This document shows positions 1 to 8,360 of a stretch of DNA of 40,375 nucleotides, one piece after another. This DNA comes from Lachnospiraceae bacterium. GTDB lineage: Bacteria > Bacillota > Clostridia > Lachnospirales > Lachnospiraceae. Every line of letters begins with the position of its first letter. Positions within the stretch are counted from its first letter, which is position 1. A model generated the notes under the pieces. That model was not told the DNA's origin. It made no database searches and worked only from the letters and a program-made list of their open reading frames with translations. The DNA is taken from positions 22,233 through 62,607 of the forward strand of contig JAFLTF010000002.1 of the NCBI GenBank assembly GCA_022510585.1. The letters run 5' to 3'. Position numbers and translations under genes: made by a program.

Positions 1-2616
1 CATGAAAATACATGGGAGCTTTTTCATTATAAACCGGAGAAACAGGGAAGATATCCGGAGGCTGCCGGAGAGATCTGCGGCTATCGAAGTTCCTTTGAAG
101 CGCTGGGGGTTGCGCCGATGGTGGGAAATCGTTTTGAAATGGAGCTTTATGATCTTAACGGAAACTTTCTGGAGATAAAGAGTTTTACGATCGTAGGGGT
201 GTTGAACGACCAAAAGGATGTGTATGGTCAGGGCATTCGTACGATGGATTCCCACCTGATCCAGACAGGCTTAACAACGGATGACATTGATTTTCCGCAG
301 ATGTTTCTCTATAAGGAAGATCTTCCGGCAGACTTTTCTTTGACAGCGCTTGTCCTATGTGATCCCGACTGCGTTTCCTGGCAGGTGGTCAACCGATTGC
401 GCGAAGACGGCATCATGGCCTATAACAACGGAAGGACCGCAGAGCTTCAGGCGATAGCAGCTTTCGGAGATGCCGAAACAACCCAGAATGCGTTATATGA
501 AAATGCACATCTTTCTTATTATGATTTTTATTCATCCACACTGATTCCTGTTTTTCTGGGAATTGTTCTGTTCGTATCCTTTGTATCCGTTTACGGAGTC
601 ATGTCGGGAGCGATGGCAGACAGACAACGGCAGATGGGATTATTTCGAAGCATGGGAATGTCGAAGCGCAGCGTGGTCAAACGCTTGCTGGGAGAGGCTC
701 TTTTTTTTGATGTGACAGGCGTGGTTTTAGGCTATGCCTTGGGTATTTTGATCTATGTGGTCTACCTAAAGGCAGTCAATACCTTTGGAAGTGTACGCAT
801 ATACAGTGCATTCGGGGCTCATCCGGTGGCGAAAGGAATCAGCTTAAATCCTTATCTGTATCCCTGGCTTTTAGCCATTTGTTCTTCTGCATTGGCGGTC
901 AGTATTCCATTGGTAAAAGGGATCAGACGATCGCCGAATGAGATGTTATTTCCGGAGAAGGAATCAAAAAGAGGGAAGAAGAAAAAATCTGCAAAAGGTT
1001 ATGGAATCATAAAGAAGGTGGTTTTAAAAAATCTGAACAGGGATAAGGGGGTCGTCTTTTTGATGTTGCTGACAGGCTGGTCCTTTGTTTTCGGAGCCGC
1101 ATTTATGCTGGGGAAGTCGGATCAGGATAATTTTTCTGCCTATGAAAGCCTGGGTGAAATAGGCGGGACAAATGCGGATTATTATGTCAGTAAGAATTTC
1201 CAGAATCTGCAGATAGGCAACCTGCAATATAACCGCCATGCGGAAGGTATCTCCCCGGAAGATCTGGCTGCCCTTAAGGCCAGTGAAGATACGGATACCC
1301 TGTCGGCCGTGATGAAACTTCCGGGCGTGAAACTTCTGTATCAGAAGAGTACCGTTCCAAAATCCATAGAGGAAGCGCTTGATCAGCTTGAGACTTATCA
1401 TAACATACAGGATTTTATGGGAGACTTTGAATATAAGGCAAGGCTGATCCAGGGATATTCGGAAGAAGATCTACTGTACGGACTGCCCTGTACTGCCATA
1501 GAGGATGATTTTTTTAAGAGTCTTGAACCTTATGTCATTTCGGGGGAACTGGATAGGGAAGGGCTTAAAAGCGGTACCAAGATCATCATTGCAGAATATC
1601 CGGGACAGGAAATTCCGGGGCAGGAAATGGTCAATCCCTATCAGGTCGGTGATGAAGTATCTTTAACGGATGTGGTTGTTTCCGATCCCGTTGTGGAGAA
1701 CTTTGATTTCTCTCACGGAGAGGTGCCGCCGGGCTACGAACCCACATTATATTATGACGATACGGACGGACTTCGGACGAATGTGCCGGGTTATACCTTT
1801 GGAGAAAAAGTGGTGTCCCATGCACAAATCTGCGCAATCCTTTCGATCGATAACGAGTATCTGACAAATGTTTTATATGCCGGAAGCTTTGTGGATAACG
1901 AGAGACATGCCGGTAAGTTCTCTCCCGGATACAACATCCTGTGCAGTGTGGATGCGGTGGAGAAATGGGGATTACCGGACAGTCGTTACACGGATGTATA
2001 TGTGAATCTCAAAAGAGGAGCAGATCTGGAGCGTTTTGAAACCCTGTGGTATGCCATCGTAGGGAAAAGCGGAGATGTGATCAGTATTTCACAAAATGCG
2101 ATAAAACGGAGTATTCTGATGAAAGATTTTTCCAATCTGGCAGTATTTGCGTCCATGATCACGCTGGTGATTCTTACGGGATGCTTTGGCATGATAAATT
2201 CTTATCAATTTGCCGTTAATAAGAATTTGCAGAATCTTCAGATCCTGCGTGCCGTTGGAATGAGCAGAAAGAGGCTGGTCAAAACCTATATCAGCGAGAT
2301 GTTTCTATGGCCTTTTATTGCGGTTGTTACCGCAGTGATTCCGATAGAGATTTTCGATCTGGTCAGAAGATATGCCTATCATTATGCTTTTGACTTGCAG
2401 CATAATAGTTATACTCTTACGGAAAGCGGCAAAATGACAGCGTGCTGGCAGGTGAGATTCCCGTGGTATATTCATTTGTGGGAACAGCCGATTTTGCCTA
2501 TCATGGTCATTGCATTTGCTTTGACCACACTGGTCAATGTAACCGCCGGCATACTTCCAATGATGAAGATACAAAAAATGAGTATTGTAGAAGGAATCAG
2601 GAACGATGATTTCTGA
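1..2616 (+). CDS. FtsX-type ABC transporter permease, 5' end outside window
   Basis: The frame is open from base 1, so the start lies upstream; the ATG at 118 is internal. The protein is a membrane permease of the FtsX/MacB class (type VII ABC transporters), which usually export peptides or lipoproteins or give antimicrobial-peptide resistance. A hydrophobic helix near 538-600 is followed by the typical cytoplasmic loop (RQRQMGLFRSMGMSKR) and more helices to about 910. A further helix lies near 1060-1110, then a large extracytoplasmic domain (about 1110-2100). A second FtsX block follows with helices near 2140-2200, 2300-2360 and 2490-2560 and a matching loop (NLQILRAVGMSRKR). The tail MSIVEGIRNDDF is typical of the family. 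The ATPase gene follows within 30 bases, so the two form one exporter. The substrate cannot be read from the sequence. Confidence 0.9.
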   Translation, partial: HENTWELFHYKPEKQGRYPEAAGEICGYRSSFEALGVAPMVGNRFEMELYDLNGNFLEIKSFTIVGVLNDQKDVYGQGIRTMDSHLIQTGLTTDDIDFPQMFLYKEDLPADFSLTALVLCDPDCVSWQVVNRLREDGIMAYNNGRTAELQAIAAFGDAETTQNALYENAHLSYYDFYSSTLIPVFLGIVLFVSFVSVYGVMSGAMADRQRQMGLFRSMGMSKRSVVKRLLGEALFFDVTGVVLGYALGILIYVVYLKAVNTFGSVRIYSAFGAHPVAKGISLNPYLYPWLLAICSSALAVSIPLVKGIRRSPNEMLFPEKESKRGKKKKSAKGYGIIKKVVLKNLNRDKGVVFLMLLTGWSFVFGAAFMLGKSDQDNFSAYESLGEIGGTNADYYVSKNFQNLQIGNLQYNRHAEGISPEDLAALKASEDTDTLSAVMKLPGVKLLYQKSTVPKSIEEALDQLETYHNIQDFMGDFEYKARLIQGYSEEDLLYGLPCTAIEDDFFKSLEPYVISGELDREGLKSGTKIIIAEYPGQEIPGQEMVNPYQVGDEVSLTDVVVSDPVVENFDFSHGEVPPGYEPTLYYDDTDGLRTNVPGYTFGEKVVSHAQICAILSIDNEYLTNVLYAGSFVDNERHAGKFSPGYNILCSVDAVEKWGLPDSRYTDVYVNLKRGADLERFETLWYAIVGKSGDVISISQNAIKRSILMKDFSNLAVFASMITLVILTGCFGMINSYQFAVNKNLQNLQILRAVGMSRKRLVKTYISEMFLWPFIAVVTAVIPIEIFDLVRRYAYHYAFDLQHNSYTLTESGKMTACWQVRFPWYIHLWEQPILPIMVIAFALTTLVNVTAGILPMMKIQKMSIVEGIRNDDF

Positions 2617-2643
2617 CAGATTGTGAAAGAGAGGATGATCGAT

Positions 2644-3324
2644 ATGATGTTATTAAGTACGGAAAATCTTTCTAAAAAATACGGTAGGGGAGAGGCACAG
2701 ATCGTTGCCCTGGACCGGGTTTCCATCTCCGTCGAAAAGGGAGAATTTGTATCTGTAATGGGAGCCTCCGGCAGCGGGAAATCCACTTTGTTGAATCTTC
2801 TGGGCGGGCTGGATGATCCCACGGAAGGCAGGGTATTATATTACAATACGGATTTGGAACAGATGGAAAATATTTTTGACAGAAACGATGAAATGCTTTC
2901 CGAATTTCGGCTGAGAACAGCCGGGTTTATTTTTCAATCCTATAACTTAGTGCCGGAGCTGACGGTTCGCGAGAATATTCTGCTGCCAAGGGCAATCGCA
3001 ATGGAAGAGCAGGAAGATGATAGGATGGCAGAAATTGTGGAAAGACTTGGCTTATCCGACAGACTGGATTATTTGCCCTGGCAACTGAGCGGAGGACAGC
3101 AGCAAAGAACCGCCATTGCAAGAGCTCTCGTCAACCAACCCGAGATCTTACTTTGCGATGAACCCACCGGCAATCTGGACAGCAGATCAGGAGAGAAGGT
3201 GATGGAGCTTTTAAAAATGCTGAACAGTGAGTATAAGATAACCATTATTATGATAACTCATGATCCTTTGCTTGCCGGGCAGACAACACGGACGATCAGA
3301 ATCAGTGACGGGAGGATCGTTTGA
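2644..3324 (+). CDS. ABC transporter ATP-binding protein (LolD/MacB type)
   Basis: This is the ATPase partner of the permease just upstream. It has a Walker A motif (GASGSGKST), a Q-loop (FQSYN), the signature LSGGQQQR, a Walker B (LLCDEPTGNLD) and the H-loop (ITHD), all in normal order and spacing. The DEPTGNLD form is typical of the LolD/MacB/FtsE group that pairs with FtsX permeases. The start at 2644 is chosen because AGAGAGG (about 2628-2634) sits 9 bases upstream. Earlier in-frame starts exist (GTG 2623, ATG 2635) but are placed less well relative to that site. At 226 residues it has the usual length. No terminator is obvious before the convergent sigG gene. Confidence 0.93.
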   Translation: MMLLSTENLSKKYGRGEAQIVALDRVSISVEKGEFVSVMGASGSGKSTLLNLLGGLDDPTEGRVLYYNTDLEQMENIFDRNDEMLSEFRLRTAGFIFQSYNLVPELTVRENILLPRAIAMEEQEDDRMAEIVERLGLSDRLDYLPWQLSGGQQQRTAIARALVNQPEILLCDEPTGNLDSRSGEKVMELLKMLNSEYKITIIMITHDPLLAGQTTRTIRISDGRIV

Positions 3325-3363
3325 GTTTCGCATTTGAAAGGTCGAGTTTCTTTATCCATGATC

Positions 3364-4143
3364 TTATGCGGTCAGATAATTTCTCATCGTCCTCAGCGCA
3401 TTTTTTTCCAGACGTGAGACCTGCGCCTGAGAAATGCCGATTTTATCAGCGACCTCCATCTGCGTCTTGCCTTCAAAAAAACGCAGGGTTATGATTTCAT
3501 ATTCTCGTTCGGATAGTTTTTTCATAGCTTCGCTTAAAGAGATGTGTTCGACCCAGACCTCTTCTTTGTTCTTTTTATCGCTGATCTGATCCATTACATA
3601 GAGCGTATCGCCGCCATCCGTATAGATCGGCTCATATAAGCTCATGGGACTTTGGATGGCATCCAGCGCATAGACAATATCTTCTTTAGCGATGCCGATT
3701 TCTTCTGCGATTTCGTTGATGGTAGGTTCCTGCGCATTTTTGCGGGTCAGATTTTCTTTTGCATAGATTGCTTTATAGGCGGTGTCTTTTAGAGAACGGG
3801 AAACACGGATGCTATTGGAGTCCCGCAGATAGCGTCTGATCTCCCCGATGATCATCGGTACGGCATAAGTGGAGAATTTTACATTGAGACTGCAATCAAA
3901 GTTATCGATTGCTTTGATAAGGCCGATACAGCCGATTTGAAAAAGGTCGTCTACATTTTCATTGCTGGAATGGAAGCGCTTAATGACGCTGAGTACAAGC
4001 CGCAGATTGCCTTTTATATACTCTTTGCGGGCATCGTCATCTCCGGCTCCGATCTTTCGAAACAGTTCCTCTTTTTCCTCATTTTTTAATAATGGAAGCT
4101 TAGAAGTATTGACACCGCATATTTCGACTTTTCCCTGAACCAT
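3364..4143 (-). CDS. sigG: RNA polymerase sporulation sigma factor SigG
   Basis: This is the late forespore-specific sigma factor. The N-terminus carries the SigG-specific motif KVEICGVNTSKLP, known to be diagnostic of SigG. Region 2 follows (GNLRLVLSVIKRF, DDLFQIGCIGL, FSTYAVPMIIGEIRRYLRD), then region 3 and a region 4 helix-turn-helix (GKTQMEVADKIGISQAQVSR). The length of 259 residues is normal. A GGAGG site lies 8-9 bases before the ATG. The sporulation-type gene at 4319 is transcribed away from it; this pairing is common in Clostridia. The gene is good evidence that the organism is an endospore former or descends from one. Confidence 0.97.
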   Translation of the reverse strand: MVQGKVEICGVNTSKLPLLKNEEKEELFRKIGAGDDDARKEYIKGNLRLVLSVIKRFHSSNENVDDLFQIGCIGLIKAIDNFDCSLNVKFSTYAVPMIIGEIRRYLRDSNSIRVSRSLKDTAYKAIYAKENLTRKNAQEPTINEIAEEIGIAKEDIVYALDAIQSPMSLYEPIYTDGGDTLYVMDQISDKKNKEEVWVEHISLSEAMKKLSEREYEIITLRFFEGKTQMEVADKIGISQAQVSRLEKNALRTMRNYLTA

Positions 4144-4318
4144 AAATAACTTCCTCCATCCTTTTTATTATTGATTTTTATCTTACTTTTAAGGATGGGC
4201 GAATGAACGGGTTTTATTCACATCGGAGCAGGAAAGTAGAAAACTTTTTTTGGAAAAAAAGGAACGATTTTCCAGAGATTACATTAAATAATAAAAAGGG
4301 CAAAGTGTCGGGGAACCC

Positions 4319-4555
4319 ATGCTGTTTTCGGATTTTAAGAAAAAAGAAGTGATTAATCTAAAAAACTGTGAAAAACTTGGCAGAGTCACAGATTTTGAGT
4401 TTGATGAGTGTACGGGACAGATTTTCAAATTGATCGTACAGGGAAATAATAAGCTGTTAGACCTGTTTTGTAATGAACCGGATTATGTGATCTGTTACAA
4501 AGATATCAAGCAGATCGGACCGGATATTATTATTGTGGATATTTGCAGGAAGTGA
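4319..4555 (+). CDS. YlmC/YmxH-family sporulation protein (PRC-barrel-like)
   Basis: This is a 78-residue protein of the YlmC/YmxH family, small PRC-barrel-like proteins linked by name and location to sporulation in Firmicutes; their molecular role is not known. The visible pattern is the family's: FSDFKKKEVINLKNCEKLG, then a hydrophobic beta-rich core, ending PDIIIVDI. GGGGA sits a few bases before the ATG. It is divergent from sigG, with a 175-base AT-rich gap that probably holds promoters for both. I could not place those promoters convincingly. Confidence 0.85.
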   Translation: MLFSDFKKKEVINLKNCEKLGRVTDFEFDECTGQIFKLIVQGNNKLLDLFCNEPDYVICYKDIKQIGPDIIIVDICRK

Positions 4556-4593
4556 TCGTAATGTTTCCTGCGCATCGTCCTGGTAGATATTAG

Positions 4594-4622
4594 TTGACAT
4601 AATTATTTTTCTATGCCATAAT
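4594..4622 (+). promoter_or_regulatory. Sigma-A-type promoter of nrdR
   Basis: TTGACA (4594-4599), a 17-base spacer and CATAAT (4617-4622). This is one of the best sigma-A matches in the window and lies 34 bases before the nrdR start. Confidence 0.7.
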
Positions 4623-4655
4623 AATTCTATACATCTGAAAGCAGGGGGAATTCGA

Positions 4656-5117
4656 ATGAAGTGTCCATATTGTGGTCATGAGAATACAAGGGTTATCGAC
4701 AGCAGACCGGCGGAGGAAAACAATTCCATCAGAAGAAGGCGTGTGTGCGACGAGTGTGATAAACGTTTCACAACCTATGAAAAGGTGGAGACGATTCCTC
4801 TCATCGTCATTAAAAAGGATAATAACAGGGAAACCTATGACCGGGCAAAAATAGAGGCGGGCGTACTTCGTGCCTGTCACAAGAGACCGATCAGCGCCAA
4901 CCGCATCAATCAGCTGGTAGATGAGGTAGAGACCGATATCTTCGGCAAGGAAGAGAAGGAGATCTCAAGCCAGGTGATCGGAGAGCTTGTTATGAATAAA
5001 CTGAAGGATCTGGAGGCAGTCGCTTATGTCAGATTTGCTTCTGTTTACCGCGAATTTAAGGATATCAATACCTTTATGGATGAGTTGAAAAAGGTTTTGG
5101 ATCCGGTCGATAAATAG
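4656..5117 (+). CDS. nrdR: Transcriptional repressor NrdR
   Basis: NrdR represses ribonucleotide reductase genes in response to ATP/dATP. The N-terminal zinc ribbon is complete: CPYCG at the start and CDEC about 28 residues later, with the RRRRVC and RFTTYE motifs between and after. An ATP-cone domain follows (VIKKDNNRETYDRAKIEAGVLRAC in outline). The length of 153 residues is standard. A strong promoter lies just upstream and a hairpin terminator just downstream, so it is probably a single-gene unit. No ribonucleotide reductase gene or NrdR box is nearby. Confidence 0.97.
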   Translation: MKCPYCGHENTRVIDSRPAEENNSIRRRRVCDECDKRFTTYEKVETIPLIVIKKDNNRETYDRAKIEAGVLRACHKRPISANRINQLVDEVETDIFGKEEKEISSQVIGELVMNKLKDLEAVAYVRFASVYREFKDINTFMDELKKVLDPVDK

Positions 5118-5135
5118 GATATCGGGAAAGCATTT

Positions 5136-5163
5136 ACACCTTGCACAAGTGCAGGGTGTTTTG
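5136..5163 (+). terminator. Rho-independent terminator after nrdR
   Basis: The stem pairs 5136-5145 (ACACCTTGCA) with 5150-5159 (TGCAGGGTGT, one G-T wobble) around a CAAG loop, followed by TTTGTT. Confidence 0.7.
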
Positions 5164-5170
5164 TTATGAT
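5141..5170 (+). promoter_or_regulatory. Possible promoter of the YqeG-like gene, inside the nrdR terminator
   Basis: TTGCAC (5141-5146), an 18-base spacer and TATGAT (5165-5170). The -35 lies in the terminator stem. Position and match are plausible for the aro block downstream, but this is inference. Confidence 0.4.
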
Positions 5171-5208
5171 AAGAAAGGAATATCCGAGAACGGCACGGGG
5201 GAATAAAC

Positions 5209-5712
5209 TTGATACTGGAGCGTTTTTATCCGGATGTTTATCTGGATTCTGCATACGAAATAGATTATGAGGGCTTGTACAGGCAGGGATATCGGGGCAT
5301 TATCTTTGATATCGATAATACCCTGGTTCCTCACGGGGCGCCTGCGGATGAGCGGAGCATTGTGCTTTTTCAGAGATTAAAAGGTATCGGATATGAAAGC
5401 ATGCTGTTATCCAATAACAAAGAGCCAAGAGTAAAATCTTTCAATGACAAAGTAGGTTCCCGTTATATTTTTAAGGCCAACAAACCCTTTCCGGAAAGCT
5501 ATAAGAAGGCGATGGAGCAGATGGGAACCACGCCGAAAACCACCTTGTTTGTAGGGGATCAGCTTTTTACGGATGTGTGGGGAGCCAAGAAGGCAGGCAT
5601 CAGGACCTATCTGGTGAAACCGATCCACCCTAGGGAAGAGATCCAGATCGTACTCAAACGGTATCTGGAACGGATCGTATTATTTTTTTATCAAAAACAG
5701 CAGAAAAGTTGA
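5209..5712 (+). CDS. YqeG-family HAD-type phosphatase
   Basis: This is a HAD-superfamily hydrolase of the YqeG/HAD-IIIA type. Motif I is FDIDNTL (nucleophile Asp and the +2 Asp), motif II is LLSNN, a conserved Lys sits in the KANKPFP segment, and motif IV is GDQLFTD. The 167-residue length fits the family, whose substrate is uncertain. The start is a TTG at 5209, chosen because GGGGG (5197-5201) lies 7 bases upstream and the protein then begins MILERFYPD as in homologues. In many Firmicutes yqeG sits next to aroE, and aroE follows here 19 bases later, which supports the call. Confidence 0.9.
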   Translation: MILERFYPDVYLDSAYEIDYEGLYRQGYRGIIFDIDNTLVPHGAPADERSIVLFQRLKGIGYESMLLSNNKEPRVKSFNDKVGSRYIFKANKPFPESYKKAMEQMGTTPKTTLFVGDQLFTDVWGAKKAGIRTYLVKPIHPREEIQIVLKRYLERIVLFFYQKQQKS

Positions 5713-5731
5713 AAGAAGCGGGGAAAGAAAA

Positions 5732-6595
5732 ATGATAGACGGAAAAACAAGGACCTGCGGTCTGATCGGAAATCCGGTAGAACATACCATGTCGCCAATC
5801 ATCCATAATACGCTGGCGAAAATGTGCGGTCATAATCTGGTTTATGTCCCCTTTCCGGTAGAAGAAGGAAAGGTAGAAGAAGCGGTAAAAGGCGCTTATG
5901 CGCTGAACATTTTGGGCATGAATGTGACGGTTCCTTATAAAAGCGAAGTCCTGGGAAGCCTTGTGGAAGTAGACGAACTTGCGGCAAAGATCGGCGCGGT
6001 CAATACGCTGGTTCGTACGGAGGGCGGTTATAAAGGCTATAATACGGATATCACAGGTCTGCATCGGGCGATGATGAGCGAAGACATCCGAATGGAGGGA
6101 GAAGAGATCCTGTTGCTGGGAGCAGGCGGTGCGTCGCGGGCAGCAGCCTATCTTTGCGGTGCGCAGAAGGCAAAAAAGGTATATCTGTTAAACAGGACGA
6201 TAGAGAAGGCACAAAGATTGACCGAAGAAGTCAATGAAGCCTTTCAGAGAGAGATTTTTGAGCCGATGTTGTTATCCGATTTCCCGAAACTGCCGGAGAG
6301 AAAATTTCTGGCGATCCAGGGAACTTCGGTGGGGCTGGCGCCTCACGATGGAGAAGCGGTCATAGAAGATGCCGCTTTTTACCGGAGAATACATACAGGC
6401 TTTGATCTGATCTACAAACCTTTCGACACGCGGTTCATGCAGCTTGTGAGAGAAGCAGGCGGAAAGGCTTATAACGGGTTGAAAATGCTGCTTTATCAGG
6501 GCATCATCGCTTATGAATTGTGGAATCAGGTTGAAATAAGTGAAAATGATGCGAGCCTTGTTTACGAGAAAATGCGGCAGACCATGGGGGTATGA
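5732..6595 (+). CDS. aroE: Shikimate dehydrogenase
   Basis: AroE reduces 3-dehydroshikimate to shikimate with NADPH, the fourth step of the shikimate pathway. Substrate-binding motifs are present: GNPVEHTMSPIIHN near the start, NVTVPYK with the catalytic Lys at residue 70, GAVNT, and NTDITG with the catalytic Asp at 106. The Rossmann motif is LLGAGGASRAA near residue 130. The length of 287 residues is normal. GGGGAAAG precedes the ATG. It is followed after 7 bases by aroK, then aroQ, forming a tight shikimate operon. Confidence 0.96.
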   Translation: MIDGKTRTCGLIGNPVEHTMSPIIHNTLAKMCGHNLVYVPFPVEEGKVEEAVKGAYALNILGMNVTVPYKSEVLGSLVEVDELAAKIGAVNTLVRTEGGYKGYNTDITGLHRAMMSEDIRMEGEEILLLGAGGASRAAAYLCGAQKAKKVYLLNRTIEKAQRLTEEVNEAFQREIFEPMLLSDFPKLPERKFLAIQGTSVGLAPHDGEAVIEDAAFYRRIHTGFDLIYKPFDTRFMQLVREAGGKAYNGLKMLLYQGIIAYELWNQVEISENDASLVYEKMRQTMGV

Positions 6596-6602
6596 GTTGT
6601 CG

Positions 6603-7112
6603 ATGAAGAATATTATTTTGATCGGTTTCATGGGATGCGGAAAAACTACGTTAGGCATCAAACTCTCCTATCGGCTGCGCCGCTCTCTGGAAGATACGGA
6701 CAAGCTGATTGAGAAAAAAGAGGGCAGGACGATATCCGAGATTTTTCAGACAGACGGCGAAGCGTACTTCAGGGATTTAGAGACCGAATGTTTAGAAAAA
6801 ATGCTTAAAACCACAAGACATAAGATCATCTCTACGGGAGGCGGTCTGCCTCTTAGGGAAGAGAACCGCGTTTTGTTAAAAGAACTTGGAACCGTGGTTT
6901 ACCTGCGTGCAACGGCACAGACAATCTATGAGCGGGTGAAGCATGATAAGTCCAGACCGCTTCTGCAGGGAGAGGATCCACAGGAAAAAATACGAACATT
7001 GATGGCACAGCGTTCGGTTTTGTATGAACAGGCGGCAGATGTGATCATCGATGTGGACGGAAAATCTTTTGATGCGATTCTGCATGAAATTGGACAGGCA
7101 GTAAACAGATAG
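6603..7112 (+). CDS. aroK: Shikimate kinase
   Basis: AroK phosphorylates shikimate to shikimate-3-phosphate. The P-loop GFMGCGKTT lies at residues 8-16. The shikimate-binding Asp and Arg occur in DTDKLIE and YFRDLE, the glycine motif STGGGLP is present, and the lid Arg is in KSRPLL. The start at 6603 gives a standard 169-residue protein beginning MKNIILIGFMG with GGGGGT upstream. A longer in-frame ATG at 6540 would overlap aroE by 56 bases and add residues that homologues lack, so I rejected it. Confidence 0.95.
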   Translation: MKNIILIGFMGCGKTTLGIKLSYRLRRSLEDTDKLIEKKEGRTISEIFQTDGEAYFRDLETECLEKMLKTTRHKIISTGGGLPLREENRVLLKELGTVVYLRATAQTIYERVKHDKSRPLLQGEDPQEKIRTLMAQRSVLYEQAADVIIDVDGKSFDAILHEIGQAVNR

Positions 7113-7138
7113 ATCCTAAAAGAAAGGAAGAGGTTTTT

Positions 7139-7573
7139 ATGAAAATATTAGTGATCAACGGCCCGAATCTGAATTTTCTGGGAATTCGGGAAAAAGAGGT
7201 ATACGGCACGAAAGATTATGACTATCTTTTACAGATGATAGCAGAGAAAGGGCAAAAAGAAGACTGTACCATTGAAGTTTTTCAAAGCAACCATGAAGGA
7301 GCGATCATCGACAGGATTCAGGATGCTTATTTTGACGGTACGGAAGGCATAGTGATCAATCCCGGCGCCTATACCCACTACAGTTATGCCATTCATGATG
7401 CTCTTGCCAGCATTACGGTTCCCAAAGTGGAGATCCATATTTCCAATATCATGGAACGGGAAGATTTCCGCAAAGTATCCGTGACTGCTCCGGCCTGCGA
7501 TAAGCAGATTTACGGGCAGGGGTTAGAGGGCTATCTTGCGGCCATCGATTTCCTTCTTGGTAAAAAGTTTTAG
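7139..7573 (+). CDS. aroQ: 3-dehydroquinate dehydratase, type II
   Basis: Type II dehydroquinase converts 3-dehydroquinate to 3-dehydroshikimate. Signature motifs: NGPNLNFLGIREKEVYGT (catalytic Tyr at residue 22), FQSNHEGAIIDRI, the active-site NPGAYTHYS, and VEIHISN. The length of 144 residues is typical of the dodecameric type II enzyme. AAAGGAAGAGG precedes the ATG. It is the last gene of the yqeG-aroE-aroK-aroQ block. Confidence 0.96.
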   Translation: MKILVINGPNLNFLGIREKEVYGTKDYDYLLQMIAEKGQKEDCTIEVFQSNHEGAIIDRIQDAYFDGTEGIVINPGAYTHYSYAIHDALASITVPKVEIHISNIMEREDFRKVSVTAPACDKQIYGQGLEGYLAAIDFLLGKKF

Positions 7574-7674
7574 ACTTTTTTGGGAAAGAGGTTGAAAAAT
7601 GAGAACTTATAGTATAAACTAAATAGGAATTATATTTGTGAAGAATACTTGTTAAAATGTAGGAGGATTATTTT

Positions 7675-8232
7675 ATGATATCGGCAGGCGATTTCAGGAA
7701 CGGTATTACTATTGAATATGAAGGGAATGTTTATCAGATCATTGAATTCCAGCATGTAAAACCCGGCAAAGGAGCAGCTTTTGTAAGAACCAAGCTGAAA
7801 AACGTCATTAACGGGGGTGTTGTTGAGAAAACCTTCAGACCTACTGAGAAATGCCCACAGGCACGAATTGATAGAAAAGATATGCAGTACTTATATGCAG
7901 ATGGCGATCTATATAACTTTATGGATACGGAAACCTACGATCAGGTTGCCTTAAACGGCGATACCGTAGGCGACGCGTTAAAATTTGTAAAAGAGAATGA
8001 AATGGTTAAAGTTTGTTCTTACAATGGCAGTGTATTTGCGATTGAGCCGCCGCTGTTCGTAGAATTGGAGATCACTGATACGGAACCGGGCTTTAAAGGG
8101 GATACTGCTACAGGCGCAACCAAGCCGGCTATCGTGGAAACCGGAGCAAAAGTAATGGTACCTTTATTTGTAAACCAGGGTGAAGTAATCAAGATCGATA
8201 CCAGAACAGGTGAGTATCTGTCCAGAGTATAA
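7675..8232 (+). CDS. efp: Translation elongation factor P
   Basis: EF-P relieves ribosome stalling at polyproline stretches. The full three-domain, 185-residue protein is present. The domain I loop reads KPGKGAAF, with Lys32 at the position that is modified in many bacteria. The C-terminal motif ([14 protein letters not shown]) is canonical. AGGAGG lies 9-10 bases before the ATG. The 100-base gap upstream has a TTGAAA (7592) and TATAAA (7613) with a short 15-base spacer, so a promoter there is only possible. A terminator follows. No EF-P modification gene is visible nearby. Confidence 0.97.
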   Translation: MISAGDFRNGITIEYEGNVYQIIEFQHVKPGKGAAFVRTKLKNVINGGVVEKTFRPTEKCPQARIDRKDMQYLYADGDLYNFMDTETYDQVALNGDTVGDALKFVKENEMVKVCSYNGSVFAIEPPLFVELEITDTEPGFKGDTATGATKPAIVETGAKVMVPLFVNQGEVIKIDTRTGEYLSRV

Positions 8233-8273
8233 ATGGATGCATCTTTTCTTATTTGTTACTTTTTAAGAGTCTG

Positions 8274-8309
8274 TAAGACAATGGAATTTTTAATCCCATT
8301 GTCTTTTTG
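8274..8309 (+). terminator. Rho-independent terminator after efp
   Basis: AGACAATGG (8276-8284) pairs with CCATTGTCT (8296-8304), followed by a T run. Confidence 0.8.
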
Positions 8310-8360
8310 CTTGTAAAAGAAATATTTTATTGTCCGGAGAGAATGGAAAGAGAGGACAAT

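Noticed and set aside
6540-6602. Longer N-terminus of shikimate kinase
   Set aside because: It would overlap aroE and add 21 residues not found in the family; ATG 6603 gives the standard protein.
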